The notes beneath the pieces were generated by a model. That model saw nothing but the letters and a program-made list of their open reading frames with translations. It did no database searches and had not been told where the DNA came from. Positions 9,128 through 17,484 of a DNA stretch of 64,000 nucleotides are shown here, piece by piece (position 1 is the first letter of the stretch; every line of letters starts with the position of its first letter). Position numbers and translations under genes: made by a program. The stretch is from assembly GCF_018437505.1 (NCBI RefSeq), contig NZ_CP072467.1, positions 1,240,001-1,304,000 on the forward strand, given 5' to 3'. Source of the stretch: Spiractinospora alimapuensis (GTDB lineage Bacteria > Actinomycetota > Actinomycetes > Streptosporangiales > Streptosporangiaceae).

Positions 9128-12101
9128 GTGAGCGCGCGGGACATCTCTCAGGCGGGACCGGGGACTCTGGCACGGCGGGGGTTCACCAACGCGCGGCGCG
9201 CCGTGGAGTTGATCGACGAGGCCGGTCTGCGTTCCCACGCCGCGATCGTCGAGTCGCTGGGCGGATCCGCGGATCCCGACCTCGCCCTGTTCGGCCTCAT
9301 CCGGATCCTGGAGAGCACCCCGGAGCCGGAGGAGCTGCTCGCGCAGCTCGACCAGGACCAGGACCTGCGCTTCCGCCTCGCCACGGTGTTGGGCGCCAGC
9401 GCGCTCGGCGACCACCTGGCCCGCCATCCACGGGACTGGGAACTCCTCCAGGGGCCGTTGGAGGCCCCCACCCCCGCCGCCGCCCGGGCGCTGCTCCTGG
9501 GCGTGCTCGACACGGCACCGGTCGATCCCGCGCACGCGCTACGGCTGGCCTACCGGCGAGCGGTGCTGCGACTCGCGGCACGTGACCTGACCGGGGCCGC
9601 GGGGATGGAGGAGGTGGGCGCCGAACTCGCCGACCTGGCGGGAGCCCTGCTCGAGGGGGCGCTCATCCTGGCCCGCGAGCAGAACCCCGAGGCCGCGGCG
9701 CGGTGTCGGATCGCGGTGATCGGCATGGGCAAGTGCGGCGGACGCGAGCTGAACTACGTGAGCGACGTCGACGTGGTGTTCGTCGCCGAACCGGTCGAGG
9801 GCACCGACGAACACCGGGCGCTGCGCGCGGCGACCCGCCTCGCCACCGAGACCCTGGCCCTCCCCTCCGCCACCGACGCCGAGGGAACCCTGTTGGCAGG
9901 TGGACGCGGGGCTGCGCCCCGAGGGTCGCAACGGCCCGCTGGTACGTACCCTGGCCAGTCACCGCGCCTACTACGAGCGGTGGGCGAAGACGTGGGAGTT
10001 CCAGGCCCTGCTGAAGGCTCGCCCGCTCGCGGGAGACCCCGAGTTGGGGGCCCGCTACGTCTCCGCGTTGGCTCCCATGGTGTGGGAGGCCGCGGGCCGT
10101 GAGGGGTTCGTCGAGGACGTGCAGGCGATGCGACGTCGGGTGGAGGCCCATGTCCCGGCGGATCAGGCCGAACGGGAACTCAAGCTCGGCCGCGGTGGGC
10201 TGCGCGACATCGAGTTCGCGGTCCAACTCCTGCAGCTGGTCCACGGGCGCACCGACGAGGCGTTGCGTTCCCCGAACACTATCTCCGCTCTCGAGGCGCT
10301 GTCCGCGGGGGGCTACGTCGGCCGGGCCGACGCCGCGAGCCTCGTCGACGCCTACCGCCTGTTCCGGCACGTCGAACACCTGCTCCAGCTCCACCACCTG
10401 CGGCGCACACACCTCCTGCCCGACCCCACCGCCCCCGACGGCCCCCGGGACCTACGACGGATCGGCCGGGCCCTGGGCGACTCCATCGCACCCGGCGACG
10501 ACTTCGCCGCCATGTGGCGACGCCGCACCGCGGAAGTGCGCCGCCTGCACGAGAAGCTGTTCTACCGCCCACTGTTGCAGGCGGTCGCCCGGCTCCCCGG
10601 CGAGGAGGCGCGGCTCACCCCGGAACAGGCGGGAACCCGACTACAGGCGCTGGGCTTCACCGATCCGGCGGGCGCGCTGCGGCACCTGCAGGCACTCACG
10701 CAGGGGGTGACCCGACGCGCAGCCATCCAACGCACCCTGATGCCCGTCATGCTGGGCTACTTCGCCGACGCCCCGGACCCCGACGCGGCGCTGCTGGGCT
10801 TCCGTCAGGTCAGCGAGGCCCTGGGCACCACGCCCTGGTACCTGCGGCTGCTGCGCGACGACGTGCGAGTGGCGGAGCGTATGGCGCGGCTGCTGGGCAC
10901 CAGCCGGTACGCGACCGACCTCCTCCTCCGGGCGCCGACCGCGGTCGCCATCCTCAGTGACAACACCGACCTGCGGGCTCGCCCGGCCGCGGAACTGCGG
11001 AGCGAGGCCGACGCCGTCCTGCGCCGCCACGGGGCGGCGGAGCAGGCGGTCACGGCCGTTCGGGGACTACGGCGGCGCGAACTCCTGCGCACCGCGGCGG
11101 CCGACCTGCTCGGGGTCGCCGACGTGGAGGAGGTGGGCTCCGCGCTGACCTCCATCTCCTGTGTCACCATCGACGCCGCCCTGCGTGCCGCCGTCACCGA
11201 GATCGCCCAAGGGCTGGGACGCGACCCGTCCACCCGGTTGACGGTGATCGCGATGGGACGGTTCGGGGGCGGCGAACTCAGCTACGCCAGCGACGCGGAC
11301 GTGATGTACGTCCACTCTCCCCTGCCCGACGTGTCGGCGGCCGAGGCAGCGGGCGACGCCGAACGGATCGTGCGGCGGCTGCGTCAACTCCTGGAGATGC
11401 CGTCGGCGGATCCCCCGCTACCCCTGGACGTCGACCTGCGCCCCGAGGGACGCAGTGGGCCCGTGGTTCGCAGCCTGGAGTCCTACGCCCGCTACTACGA
11501 ACGCTGGGCGGCGACCTGGGAGAGCCAGGCGCTGCTGCGTGCCCGGCCCATCGCGGGCGACACCGAGCTGGGCCGGGAGTTCACCGCGCTCATCGACCCC
11601 ATCCGCTACCCGGCGGCCGGACTGTCGGCGGAGCAGCTTCTGGAGATCCGGCGTCTCAAGGCACGGATGGAGAGCGAACGGCTCCCGCGCGGCGCCGACC
11701 CCGCGTTGCACACCAAGCTCGGCCGTGGCGGTCTCTCCGACGTCGAGTGGGTGGTCCAGCTCCAGCAACTGCGCCACGGGCACGAGATCCCCGCGCTGCG
11801 GACCACCAGCACGCTGCCCGCCCTCCGCGCCGCGGTCGAGGCCGAGCTCGTCGACCCCGAGGACGCCGAGACCCTCGCCTCCGCGTGGCGCACGGCGTCG
11901 TCCATCCGCGGAGCCATCACGCTGGTCCGGGGGCGCGGCAGCGACTCCATCCCCTCCAGCACCCCGGAGCGCGTCGCCGTGGCGGAGGTCCTCGGATACC
12001 ACCAGGACGACACCTCCCCCGGCGAGCAGATGGCCGAGGACTACCGGCGGATCACCCGCAGGGCCCGCGCCGTCATGGAGCGCCTCTTCTACGACGAATA
12101 G
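9128..12101 (+). pseudogene. glnE: Glutamine synthetase adenylyltransferase/deadenylase, frameshifted
   Basis: GlnE attaches and removes AMP on glutamine synthetase to set nitrogen assimilation. Both nucleotidyltransferase halves are present: GKCGGRELNYVSDVDV near residue 200 (deadenylylation half) and GRFGGGELSYASDADV in the second half (adenylylation). The frame breaks at 9893-9894, where CTG-TTGG-CAG carries one extra T. Removing it restores L-W-Q-V-D-A-G-L-R-P-E-G-R and one frame of 990 codons, exactly family size. As written, translation leaves frame after codon 255; a GTG at 9900 could in principle restart the rest. The proposed start has TACGGT six bases upstream and looks leaderless. 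The break may be a sequencing error because the rest is intact. Confidence 0.9.
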
Positions 12102-12131
12102 GGCGCGGGTCCCCTCGTCGGGGCCCGCGCC
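12102..12131. terminator. Terminator hairpin between glnE and the gre-like gene
   Basis: GGCGCGGG-T-CCCC at 12102-12114 can pair with GGGG-CCCGCGCC at 12120-12131, giving 12 base pairs with one bulged T and a short loop. It starts right after the glnE stop codon and lies between convergent genes, so it can serve both. Confidence 0.6.
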
Positions 12132-12149
12132 GTCGTCCGTCGCCCGGGG

Positions 12150-12602
12150 TCAGGCGGCGTCCACGCCGTAGGGGTGGGCGCCGACCAGGGTCACCCGGAT
12201 GGTACGACCGTTGGGGGCGGTGTAGGAGCGCTCCTCGCCGGGCTTCGCCCCGATGAGGGCCTGACCGATCGGTGACTCGGGCGAGTACACGGGCAGCTCC
12301 TCGTCGGATGCGCCGTCACGGAGGCTGAGGAGGAACGTCTCGGGCTCGTCATCGCCTTCGTAGCGCACGGTGACCGTCATGCCGGGCTCGACGATTCCGT
12401 CGTCCGGTGGGGTCTCCCCCACGACGGCCTCGCTGAGGATCTCCTGGATACGGGTGATGCGCGCCTGCCGGGCGTCTTCGCTGGGGGGAAGCGCGAACTC
12501 CTGCTCCGCGCCAGTGTCGCCCTGTCCCTCAAGCACGGCCAGTTCCCGCGTCAGCCGAGCGTGCGCGCTCGGAGTCAGCCAGGTACGGCTGGGTTGGGAC
12601 AT
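12150..12602 (-). CDS. greA: GreA/GreB-family transcription elongation factor with shortened coiled coil
   Basis: A 150-residue protein. The C-terminal FKBP-like domain (about 70-150) includes PGMTVTVRYEGDD, SPESPIGQALIGAKPGEE and RTIRVTLVG, characteristic of Gre factors that bind RNA polymerase at its secondary channel. AAGGAGAACG precedes the ATG at 12602. The N-terminal coiled coil is about 10 residues shorter than in standard GreA and lacks the usual GDLxENAEY tip, whose acidic residues activate transcript cleavage; here that part reads GQGDTGAEQEFALPPSEDAR. It may therefore be a Gre-like modulator and not the cleavage factor. The symbol greA marks the family only. A TACTAT -10 candidate lies about 20 bases upstream of the start. 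Confidence 0.78.
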   Translation of the reverse strand: MSQPSRTWLTPSAHARLTRELAVLEGQGDTGAEQEFALPPSEDARQARITRIQEILSEAVVGETPPDDGIVEPGMTVTVRYEGDDEPETFLLSLRDGASDEELPVYSPESPIGQALIGAKPGEERSYTAPNGRTIRVTLVGAHPYGVDAA

Positions 12603-12640
12603 CGTTCTCCTTCGGGTGGATAGTAACGAAGCGGACCCTC

Positions 12641-12671
12641 CCGCTCTCCACCAGGAAGTGGTGGCGAGCGG
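12641..12671. promoter_or_regulatory. Stem-loop upstream of the gre-like gene
   Basis: CCGCTC-T-CCACCA (12641-12653) pairs with TGGTGG-C-GAGCGG (12659-12671) around a five-base loop, with one T/C mismatch. It lies 38 bases upstream of the gre-like start, just beyond its probable -10 box. A role in initiation or a longer leader is possible; no T-tract follows on either strand. Confidence 0.35.
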
Positions 12672-12957
12672 AAACGTCCGCGGAGGTTCGAGTGTCGGGA
12701 CCAGCGCGCCGGATGGAGTCAAACGGGCGTGTGCCGGTTCCGGGGTGTGCTGGTGAGGATGAGGGGTGGCGTAACGGCGACGCGGCTCGCGCCCCTCACG
12801 CTCGGCATGGAACGGGCGGCGTCCGCGGTCCTTCCCTGCCACGGACAGCCACGAGACCGGCCCCACGGGCTCGTCACACGCGCACCACGCACCAGCCGCC
12901 TCCGTACGCCAGCTCCCCACCCGGCTTGCAGTATCCCTGGTGGGAACATCGCGGGCA
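12672..12957. other. Intergenic stretch with no recognised gene
   Basis: Together with its flanks this is a 433-base gap between the divergent gre-like and PucR genes. Apart from the stem-loop at 12641-12671 and the paired inverted repeats at 12958-13005, I see no coding frame with a credible start or codon bias, and no RNA gene. Confidence 0.5.
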
Positions 12958-13005
12958 TTGTCCTTGGCAGACAAAGTACGGCTATGGTTTGTGCACTGGA
13001 GACAA
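12958..13005. promoter_or_regulatory. Two TTGT-N9-ACAA inverted repeats before the PucR-family gene
   Basis: TTGT-N9-ACAA occurs at 12958-12974 and again at 12989-13005. The first extends to TTGTC-N7-GACAA and the second to GTTTGT-N9-ACAAAC. Their centres are 31 bases apart, about three helical turns, so two dimers would bind on the same face of the DNA. The downstream copy ends 30 bases before the PucR start codon. Autoregulation by that protein is the simplest reading. Confidence 0.55.
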
Positions 13006-13035
13006 ACACCTGGTTCGCGGTGGCGAGGAGTCAAC

Positions 13036-14619
13036 GTGGTCATCCTGGACAGGCTCACCAACATCCTGGGCACCTACGGGGTACGCGCGGTCGGGGCGCG
13101 GCACGGGGCGGGGGCCATGGTGCGGGGCGTGTCGATCCACGACCCCGCCGCACCGGCGCCGGAGCAGGGGGACGTGTTCCTCGCCGTCGGGGTGGAGTCG
13201 ATCGAGGAGAGTCTCCGCCTGGGGCGGCGGGCGGAGGCGATCGCGGTGGTGACCCGTGGCGCCGCCGAGGACCTGCCCGACGCGGGCCACGCCCGCGCCG
13301 CCGAACTCGGGCTCACCCTGCTCCACGTCGACCCGTCGGTGTCGTGGAGCCAGGCCGCCGGTGTGGTGTACGGACTCGTCTTCGAAGGGGGCGAGACCGA
13401 ATCCGGACGCGGCCCCAGCGACCTTCCCGCGTTGGCCGACGCCGTCGCCGACTCGGTGGGGAGCCCGGTCACCATCGAGGACCCGCGGTTCCGTGTTCTC
13501 GCCTACTCGGCTCAGCCCCCGACGACCGACCGCGCGCGGCTGGACACGATCCTGCGCCGCCGCGTCTCCGACGACCTCCGTACCCACCTGGACCGCACGG
13601 GAGTGACGGCCCACCTCTCGGCCTCCGACGAGCCGCTGTTCGTTCCCGGCTCCGCTGACCTCGGGCTGACGCCCCGGACCACGATCGCCGTACGGGTGGG
13701 TGTGGAGTTCCTGGGCTCACTGTGGGTGGCCGCCGACCGGCCCCTGGACGAGGCGCGTCGCCGACTTCTCGTCGAGGGCGCCCACTCCGTCGCGCTGCAC
13801 CTGCTCCGCACACGGGTGAGCGCGGACCTGGAGCGTCACGTCGAGTCCGACCTCGTGGGGCGGCTGCTCGAAGGCGGAATCGACCCGACCGAGGCCGTGG
13901 GTCGCCTGGGCATGGCCGCGGAGAGCTACCGGATCATCGGTATCCAGGCCCACACCCCCGCGGAACGCCACGCCGCGCTGCTGATGACGTTCGAGCGGGT
14001 GACGACGGGCTTCGGGTGGTCCCGCCCGGGCCGCAGCACGCTCTTCGGCAGTACCGTATACACGGCGCTGCCCTGCGGCGCCGATCCGACGCCCGCCCGC
14101 GAGTGGGCCGAGGAGATCGCCCGCGGCCTGCCGGAGCACGTGGTGGTTCACGTCGGCATCGGCGGCCCCGCCGACCCGGCCCGCCTCGCCGCGAGCCGCC
14201 GGGAGGCCGACGAGAGCCTCGCCCTACGTGCCACGCAGGGCGACGACGCGCCCGCCGTCATCTACGACGAGTCCTGGCACGAGGTCCTGGTGCACCGGCT
14301 CCGCATGGCCTCCGCCTCCGGCCGCCGCCCCCAGGACGGCCCGGTGATGGGCCCCGTCACCGACCTGGCGCGCCACGACACCAAACACGGCACCCGCTAC
14401 GTCCCGACCCTGCGCGCCTGGCTCCACGCCCAGGGCGATCCCACCCTCGCCGCCGAATCCCTCGGCGTCCACCCCAACACCATCCGCTACCGACTCCGCC
14501 GCATGGCCGAAACCACCAACCTGACCCTGGACAATCCGCGAATGCGCCTCGCCCTGTCCATCGCCCTCGCCGTCCACGACGACGGCGACGACAGCAACGG
14601 ACTCCTCGGCCCCACCTAG
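13036..14619 (+). CDS. PucR-family transcriptional regulator
   Basis: A 527-residue protein with an N-terminal PucR-type sensing domain (about 1-140), a middle GAF-like or GGDEF-like region and a C-terminal helix-turn-helix of the PucR/CdaR type. The last reads LRAWLHAQGDPTLAAESLGVHPNTIRYRLRRM across about residues 455-490. GAGGAG five bases before the GTG decides the start. The family activates genes for purine, amino-acid or polyamine use; some members control alanine dehydrogenase, but ald lies 41 kb away here. No obvious target gene is adjacent. Two matching inverted repeats upstream suggest autoregulation. Confidence 0.85.
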   Translation: MVILDRLTNILGTYGVRAVGARHGAGAMVRGVSIHDPAAPAPEQGDVFLAVGVESIEESLRLGRRAEAIAVVTRGAAEDLPDAGHARAAELGLTLLHVDPSVSWSQAAGVVYGLVFEGGETESGRGPSDLPALADAVADSVGSPVTIEDPRFRVLAYSAQPPTTDRARLDTILRRRVSDDLRTHLDRTGVTAHLSASDEPLFVPGSADLGLTPRTTIAVRVGVEFLGSLWVAADRPLDEARRRLLVEGAHSVALHLLRTRVSADLERHVESDLVGRLLEGGIDPTEAVGRLGMAAESYRIIGIQAHTPAERHAALLMTFERVTTGFGWSRPGRSTLFGSTVYTALPCGADPTPAREWAEEIARGLPEHVVVHVGIGGPADPARLAASRREADESLALRATQGDDAPAVIYDESWHEVLVHRLRMASASGRRPQDGPVMGPVTDLARHDTKHGTRYVPTLRAWLHAQGDPTLAAESLGVHPNTIRYRLRRMAETTNLTLDNPRMRLALSIALAVHDDGDDSNGLLGPT

Positions 14620-14636
14620 GACGGTTGGGGCGGCGT

Positions 14637-15056
14637 TCACTCGTCCCACGGGTTGATCAGCTCGATCCCAGTCTCGGTGAAGTCTTTCGTGTTCCGCGTA
14701 GCGCAGGTGGCGCTGTTGCTCCGGCACATCGCGGCGATCTGCGCGTCGGCCATGCTGATCGGGATGCCCGCCCTTTCGCGCGCCACGACGATCTCCGCGT
14801 AGTGTCCAGCCGCGTCGTCGTCGAAGACCAGTATCGCTCGGGTTTCCCGGTAGGGCTGAAGCGCAGCCTCGATCCGCATCTGAAGCGCCGATCTGCGCTT
14901 ACCCTCTGGGAGACGGCCAACACCAGCCCGAAGCTCAGCCAGCGTGACGGCGGTGACGGCAACCTCCCCGGTGAGGGACCCCAGCCACGTGACGACTCGC
15001 TCGTCGGGGTTCGGTCGGAAGATCTCGGAGATGACGTTCGTGTCCAGGACAATCAT
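14637..15056 (-). CDS. VapC-type PIN-domain ribonuclease toxin
   Basis: A 139-residue PIN protein. The acidic metal-binding residues fall in the expected places: D5 in VLDTNVISEIF, the glutamate in TLAELRAG, the aspartate in SMADAQIAA and the last acid region in NTKDF. VapC toxins cut tRNA or rRNA and stop growth when free of antitoxin. Its ATG overlaps the antitoxin stop as ATGA (15053-15056), so the two are translationally coupled in the usual antitoxin-first order. The TTxxTGIxxINPWD-like C-terminus resembles FitB/VapC proteins. Confidence 0.87.
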   Translation of the reverse strand: MIVLDTNVISEIFRPNPDERVVTWLGSLTGEVAVTAVTLAELRAGVGRLPEGKRRSALQMRIEAALQPYRETRAILVFDDDAAGHYAEIVVARERAGIPISMADAQIAAMCRSNSATCATRNTKDFTETGIELINPWDE

Positions 15057-15286
15057 CCGAAGTCCACCACCCGCGCGGCATCGGTGCGCACGGGAACCGG
15101 GAGATCGTCGACTCCGCCAACGTCCATCACGGCCCTCATGAGGGCAATGCCAATGTTCGGCCGTCCAGCCGCCCTCGTGAGGATCTCACGAACCTCGGCT
15201 TCCATGGAGTGCCCGTGCTCCTTCGCCTGGATCGCGATCTGCTTTTTCACTGACTCGTCGAGCCCTCGAACGACTATGGACGCCAT
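15053..15286 (-). CDS. FitA/VapB-type ribbon-helix-helix antitoxin
   Basis: A 77-residue protein beginning MASIVVRGLDESVKKQI, with the FitA-like continuation EHGHSMEAEVREILTRA. The N-terminal ribbon-helix-helix half binds DNA as a dimer, and the C-terminal tail normally wraps the PIN toxin encoded next. GGAGG lies just before the ATG at 15286. A perfect 18-base palindrome begins 19 bases upstream of the start and is the expected operator for autoregulation by the toxin-antitoxin complex. Confidence 0.85.
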   Translation of the reverse strand: MASIVVRGLDESVKKQIAIQAKEHGHSMEAEVREILTRAAGRPNIGIALMRAVMDVGGVDDLPVPVRTDAARVVDFG

Positions 15287-15304
15287 ATCCTCCACCCCCA
15301 GTTC

Positions 15305-15322
15305 GCTATCATAGATGATAGC
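15305..15322. promoter_or_regulatory. Palindromic operator of the fitA/vapC-type module
   Basis: GCTATCAT-AG-ATGATAGC is a perfect inverted repeat with eight-base arms in an AT-rich island of otherwise GC-rich DNA. On the minus strand it contains TATGAT, a plausible -10 box for the antitoxin gene, so complex binding would mask the promoter. Confidence 0.65.
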
Positions 15323-15341
15323 ATTCGCCGCAAGAGCAAGG

Positions 15342-16016
15342 TCACCACGGATCCCACCGACCCGCTGGGTTCTCCCGCGTGGGAAGGGTGTCGATGAACG
15401 GGAGGAGCTCCTGTCTGGCGACGGTGTGGACGCGGCGTAGTTCGTCGACGGGGTCGTGATGGTCATCGACACGGAGGTCCAGGTAGGGGTAGGGCAGCCC
15501 GGTGTCGAGGCGAAGGGCGGCGCTCTGTCTGCCCCGGTGGTCGCCGCCCGCGGCCTGGCCGGCCTCGAGGGCGCGGAGGAGCCGTTCGTGCAGGGGTTCT
15601 CCCCGGTTGGCCTCGAACCGCTCGGCCATGTCGGTGAGGACTCGTTCCCCCACCAGCATGTTGCCCGCCACCGCGTAGCCCTCCCCGGTCCGGTGCCCGC
15701 TCCACGGGTGGGTGCCGTCCCCGGTGTGCGCCGCTCCGTGGCCGTGCCGGTCGACCAGGGCCACCTGCCGCAGGTCACTGGCCGGATCGGTCGCGAGCAG
15801 TTGACCGAGTGCCCGCTCGGCTGGGGTTGAGGCGAGGAGCTCGATGCCGTCGACGCCGAGCAGCGGGTTGATCAGCGCCTGGGTCGCGATCGCCCCATGG
15901 CCGACGCGGGCGAAGACCGACAGCGCGCCGATGGCGGGCATCGCGCTGCTCACCGCCACCCCGCAGACGGACTGGTCGACGTCGTACGCCACGATCGAGA
16001 ACGTTCCCGCCAGCAT
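15342..16016 (-). CDS. DUF1028 family protein
   Basis: A 224-residue protein with the DUF1028 pattern: TFSIVAYDVDQSVCGVAVSS at the N-terminus, an internal AIATQALINPLLG and GEGYAVAGNMLVGE. The family has an Ntn-hydrolase-like fold; the conserved N-terminal threonine after MLAG would fit, but no biochemical role is established. The ATG at 16016 is chosen because GGGGGG precedes it and the family begins here; an ATG at 16052 would add 12 unrelated residues. It lies just upstream of the toxin-antitoxin module and divergent from a small Tudor-like gene. Confidence 0.8.
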   Translation of the reverse strand: MLAGTFSIVAYDVDQSVCGVAVSSAMPAIGALSVFARVGHGAIATQALINPLLGVDGIELLASTPAERALGQLLATDPASDLRQVALVDRHGHGAAHTGDGTHPWSGHRTGEGYAVAGNMLVGERVLTDMAERFEANRGEPLHERLLRALEAGQAAGGDHRGRQSAALRLDTGLPYPYLDLRVDDHHDPVDELRRVHTVARQELLPFIDTLPTRENPAGRWDPW

Positions 16017-16108
16017 GTGCCCCCCTGACTCCGGGCCCCACCATAGGCGCACCCGGAGGCGGCCGGCGCCGGCACGTAGCCTGGAGGTAAGCGCGCACTG
16101 GAGGAGTC

Positions 16109-16330
16109 ATGACGACGCACCGTTTCGCCGTCGGTGACCACGTGAGTTGGAACTCCGAAGCGGGCCGGGTGGCCGGCACGATCACGAAGGTCCACACCGA
16201 CGACTTCAGCTTCAAGGGCTACGTCCACCACGCGTCGGCGGACAACCCGCAATACGAGATCCAGAGCGACCGCACCGACCACGTCGCGGCCCACCGGGGC
16301 ACCGCGCTCACCCGCGTCGGTGACGACTAG
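16109..16330 (+). CDS. DUF2945 / hypervirulence-associated TUDOR-domain protein
   Basis: A 73-residue protein with the pattern FAVGDHVSWNSEAGRVAGTI and DNPQYEIQSDRTDHVAAHRG, matching the small DUF2945 (HVA1 TUDOR) family of single beta-barrel domains found in bacteria and fungi. GGAGGAG stands four bases before the ATG. The gene is followed eight bases later by the DUF488 gene and is probably cotranscribed with it. The biochemical function is unknown. Confidence 0.8.
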   Translation: MTTHRFAVGDHVSWNSEAGRVAGTITKVHTDDFSFKGYVHHASADNPQYEIQSDRTDHVAAHRGTALTRVGDD

Positions 16331-16338
16331 CGACTTCC

Positions 16339-16887
16339 ATGGCCCCGTCATTCGTCACGATCGGCCACTCCGATCGTGACCTCGACGTCCTCGCCCGCCT
16401 GCTCGACGAGGCGGGCGTCGACCTGGTGGTGGACGTCCGCAAGCTCCGTGGTTCCCGCCGGTACCCGCGGTTCAACGAGGACGTCCTGTCCCACGCGCTC
16501 CCCGCCGCCGGGATCGGCTACCGCCCGGCCCCGGACCTGGGGGGACGCCGCCCCAGGTCCACGGACATACCCGAGGACACCAACGCGCTCTGGCGCAACC
16601 AGAGCTTCCACAACTACGCCGACTACGCCCTCTCCCCACCCTTCCGCGCCGCCCTGGCCGAGCTACGCCAGGAGGCGGAGACACGACGCGTCGCCGTCAT
16701 GTGCTCCGAGGCGGTCTGGTGGCGCTGCCACCGCCGCATCATCGCCGACCACCTCCTCGCCCACGGCGACGACGTCCACCACATCCTCGGCCCGGGCCAC
16801 ACCCCCTCAGCGAGCCTCACCCCGGGGGCGGTCGTGCACCCCGACCAGAGCGTCACCTATCCCGCCGCGGCGCCCAACCGCCAATAG
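16339..16887 (+). CDS. DUF488 domain-containing protein
   Basis: A 182-residue DUF488 protein. Family marks are TIGHSDRDLDVL at the start, VVDVRKLRGSRRYPRFN, and near residue 120 MCSEAVWWRCHRRIIADHL, with the cysteine and histidines that are conserved and presumably functional. DUF488 proteins are widespread and often sit in stress or DNA-metabolism neighbourhoods; the enzymatic role is not settled. Only eight bases separate it from the DUF2945 gene. Confidence 0.85.
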   Translation: MAPSFVTIGHSDRDLDVLARLLDEAGVDLVVDVRKLRGSRRYPRFNEDVLSHALPAAGIGYRPAPDLGGRRPRSTDIPEDTNALWRNQSFHNYADYALSPPFRAALAELRQEAETRRVAVMCSEAVWWRCHRRIIADHLLAHGDDVHHILGPGHTPSASLTPGAVVHPDQSVTYPAAAPNRQ

Positions 16888-16934
16888 CTCTGGGCCTGCG
16901 GGGTCGGCACCGCACAAGGAGCAGATTCTACGGG

Positions 16935-16944
16935 ATTACGTAAT
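16935..16944. promoter_or_regulatory. Palindrome ATTACGTAAT before the ArsR-type gene
   Basis: ATTACGTAAT is a perfect ten-base palindrome, followed by a third half-site GTAAT at 16949-16953. Both lie within 30 bases of the ArsR-type start codon in a short AT-rich patch. This is where an ArsR-family repressor would bind its own promoter. Confidence 0.45.
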
Positions 16945-16962
16945 TCTTGTAATGTGGTGGTC

Positions 16963-17484
16963 ATGAGCCACGACGATCGGCCGGCGCCCGGTGAATCTTC
17001 CCTCGACCGACGCATGGCCGCCTTGGAGCGGCGGGTCGAGGCGTTGGAAGGTCGCGCGTCCACCACCGCTGCCGAGCACGACGAGCCGCTCTGGGTTCTC
17101 GACGGCGTGCGGGCCCGCGCTGAGGCCCCGGGAGCGGTCGTGTTGGCGGGCGCGGTCACGGTGCCGGACGGGCGGGCCGCCCACTACCAGGTGAACGGAT
17201 CGACGTCGGAGCTCCTCGGCTCCGACTTCGCCGACCGGGTCGAGGCCCTGTCGGCGCTGGCTCATCCGGTCCGGCTGCGGATCCTGCAGCGGCTGCTCAC
17301 CGACGCGTCCACCGTGCAGGATCTGGCCGACAACGGGGACTTCGGGACCAGCGGGCAGATCTATCACCACCTGCGTCAGCTCGTTTCCGCGGGGTGGCTG
17401 CAGGCACAGGGGCGTGGCCGCTACGAGGTACCGGTGGCCCGCGTCGTGCCGCTGTTGACGGTCTTCTTGGCGGTGGACGGATGA
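16963..17484 (+). CDS. ArsR-type winged-helix transcriptional regulator
   Basis: A 173-residue protein. Residues 1-30 include a short coiled coil (RRMAALERRVEALEGR). The C-terminal half holds an ArsR winged helix: VEALSALAHPVRLRILQRLL, then FGTSGQIYHHLRQLVSAGWL as recognition helix and wing entry. No cysteine metal site is present, so a metal signal is unlikely. Its TGA overlaps the ATG of the next gene as ATGA (17481-17484), coupling it to a membrane-anchored M23 peptidase. Alternative GTG codons at 16954 and 16957 would add only three residues. Confidence 0.83.
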   Translation: MSHDDRPAPGESSLDRRMAALERRVEALEGRASTTAAEHDEPLWVLDGVRARAEAPGAVVLAGAVTVPDGRAAHYQVNGSTSELLGSDFADRVEALSALAHPVRLRILQRLLTDASTVQDLADNGDFGTSGQIYHHLRQLVSAGWLQAQGRGRYEVPVARVVPLLTVFLAVDG

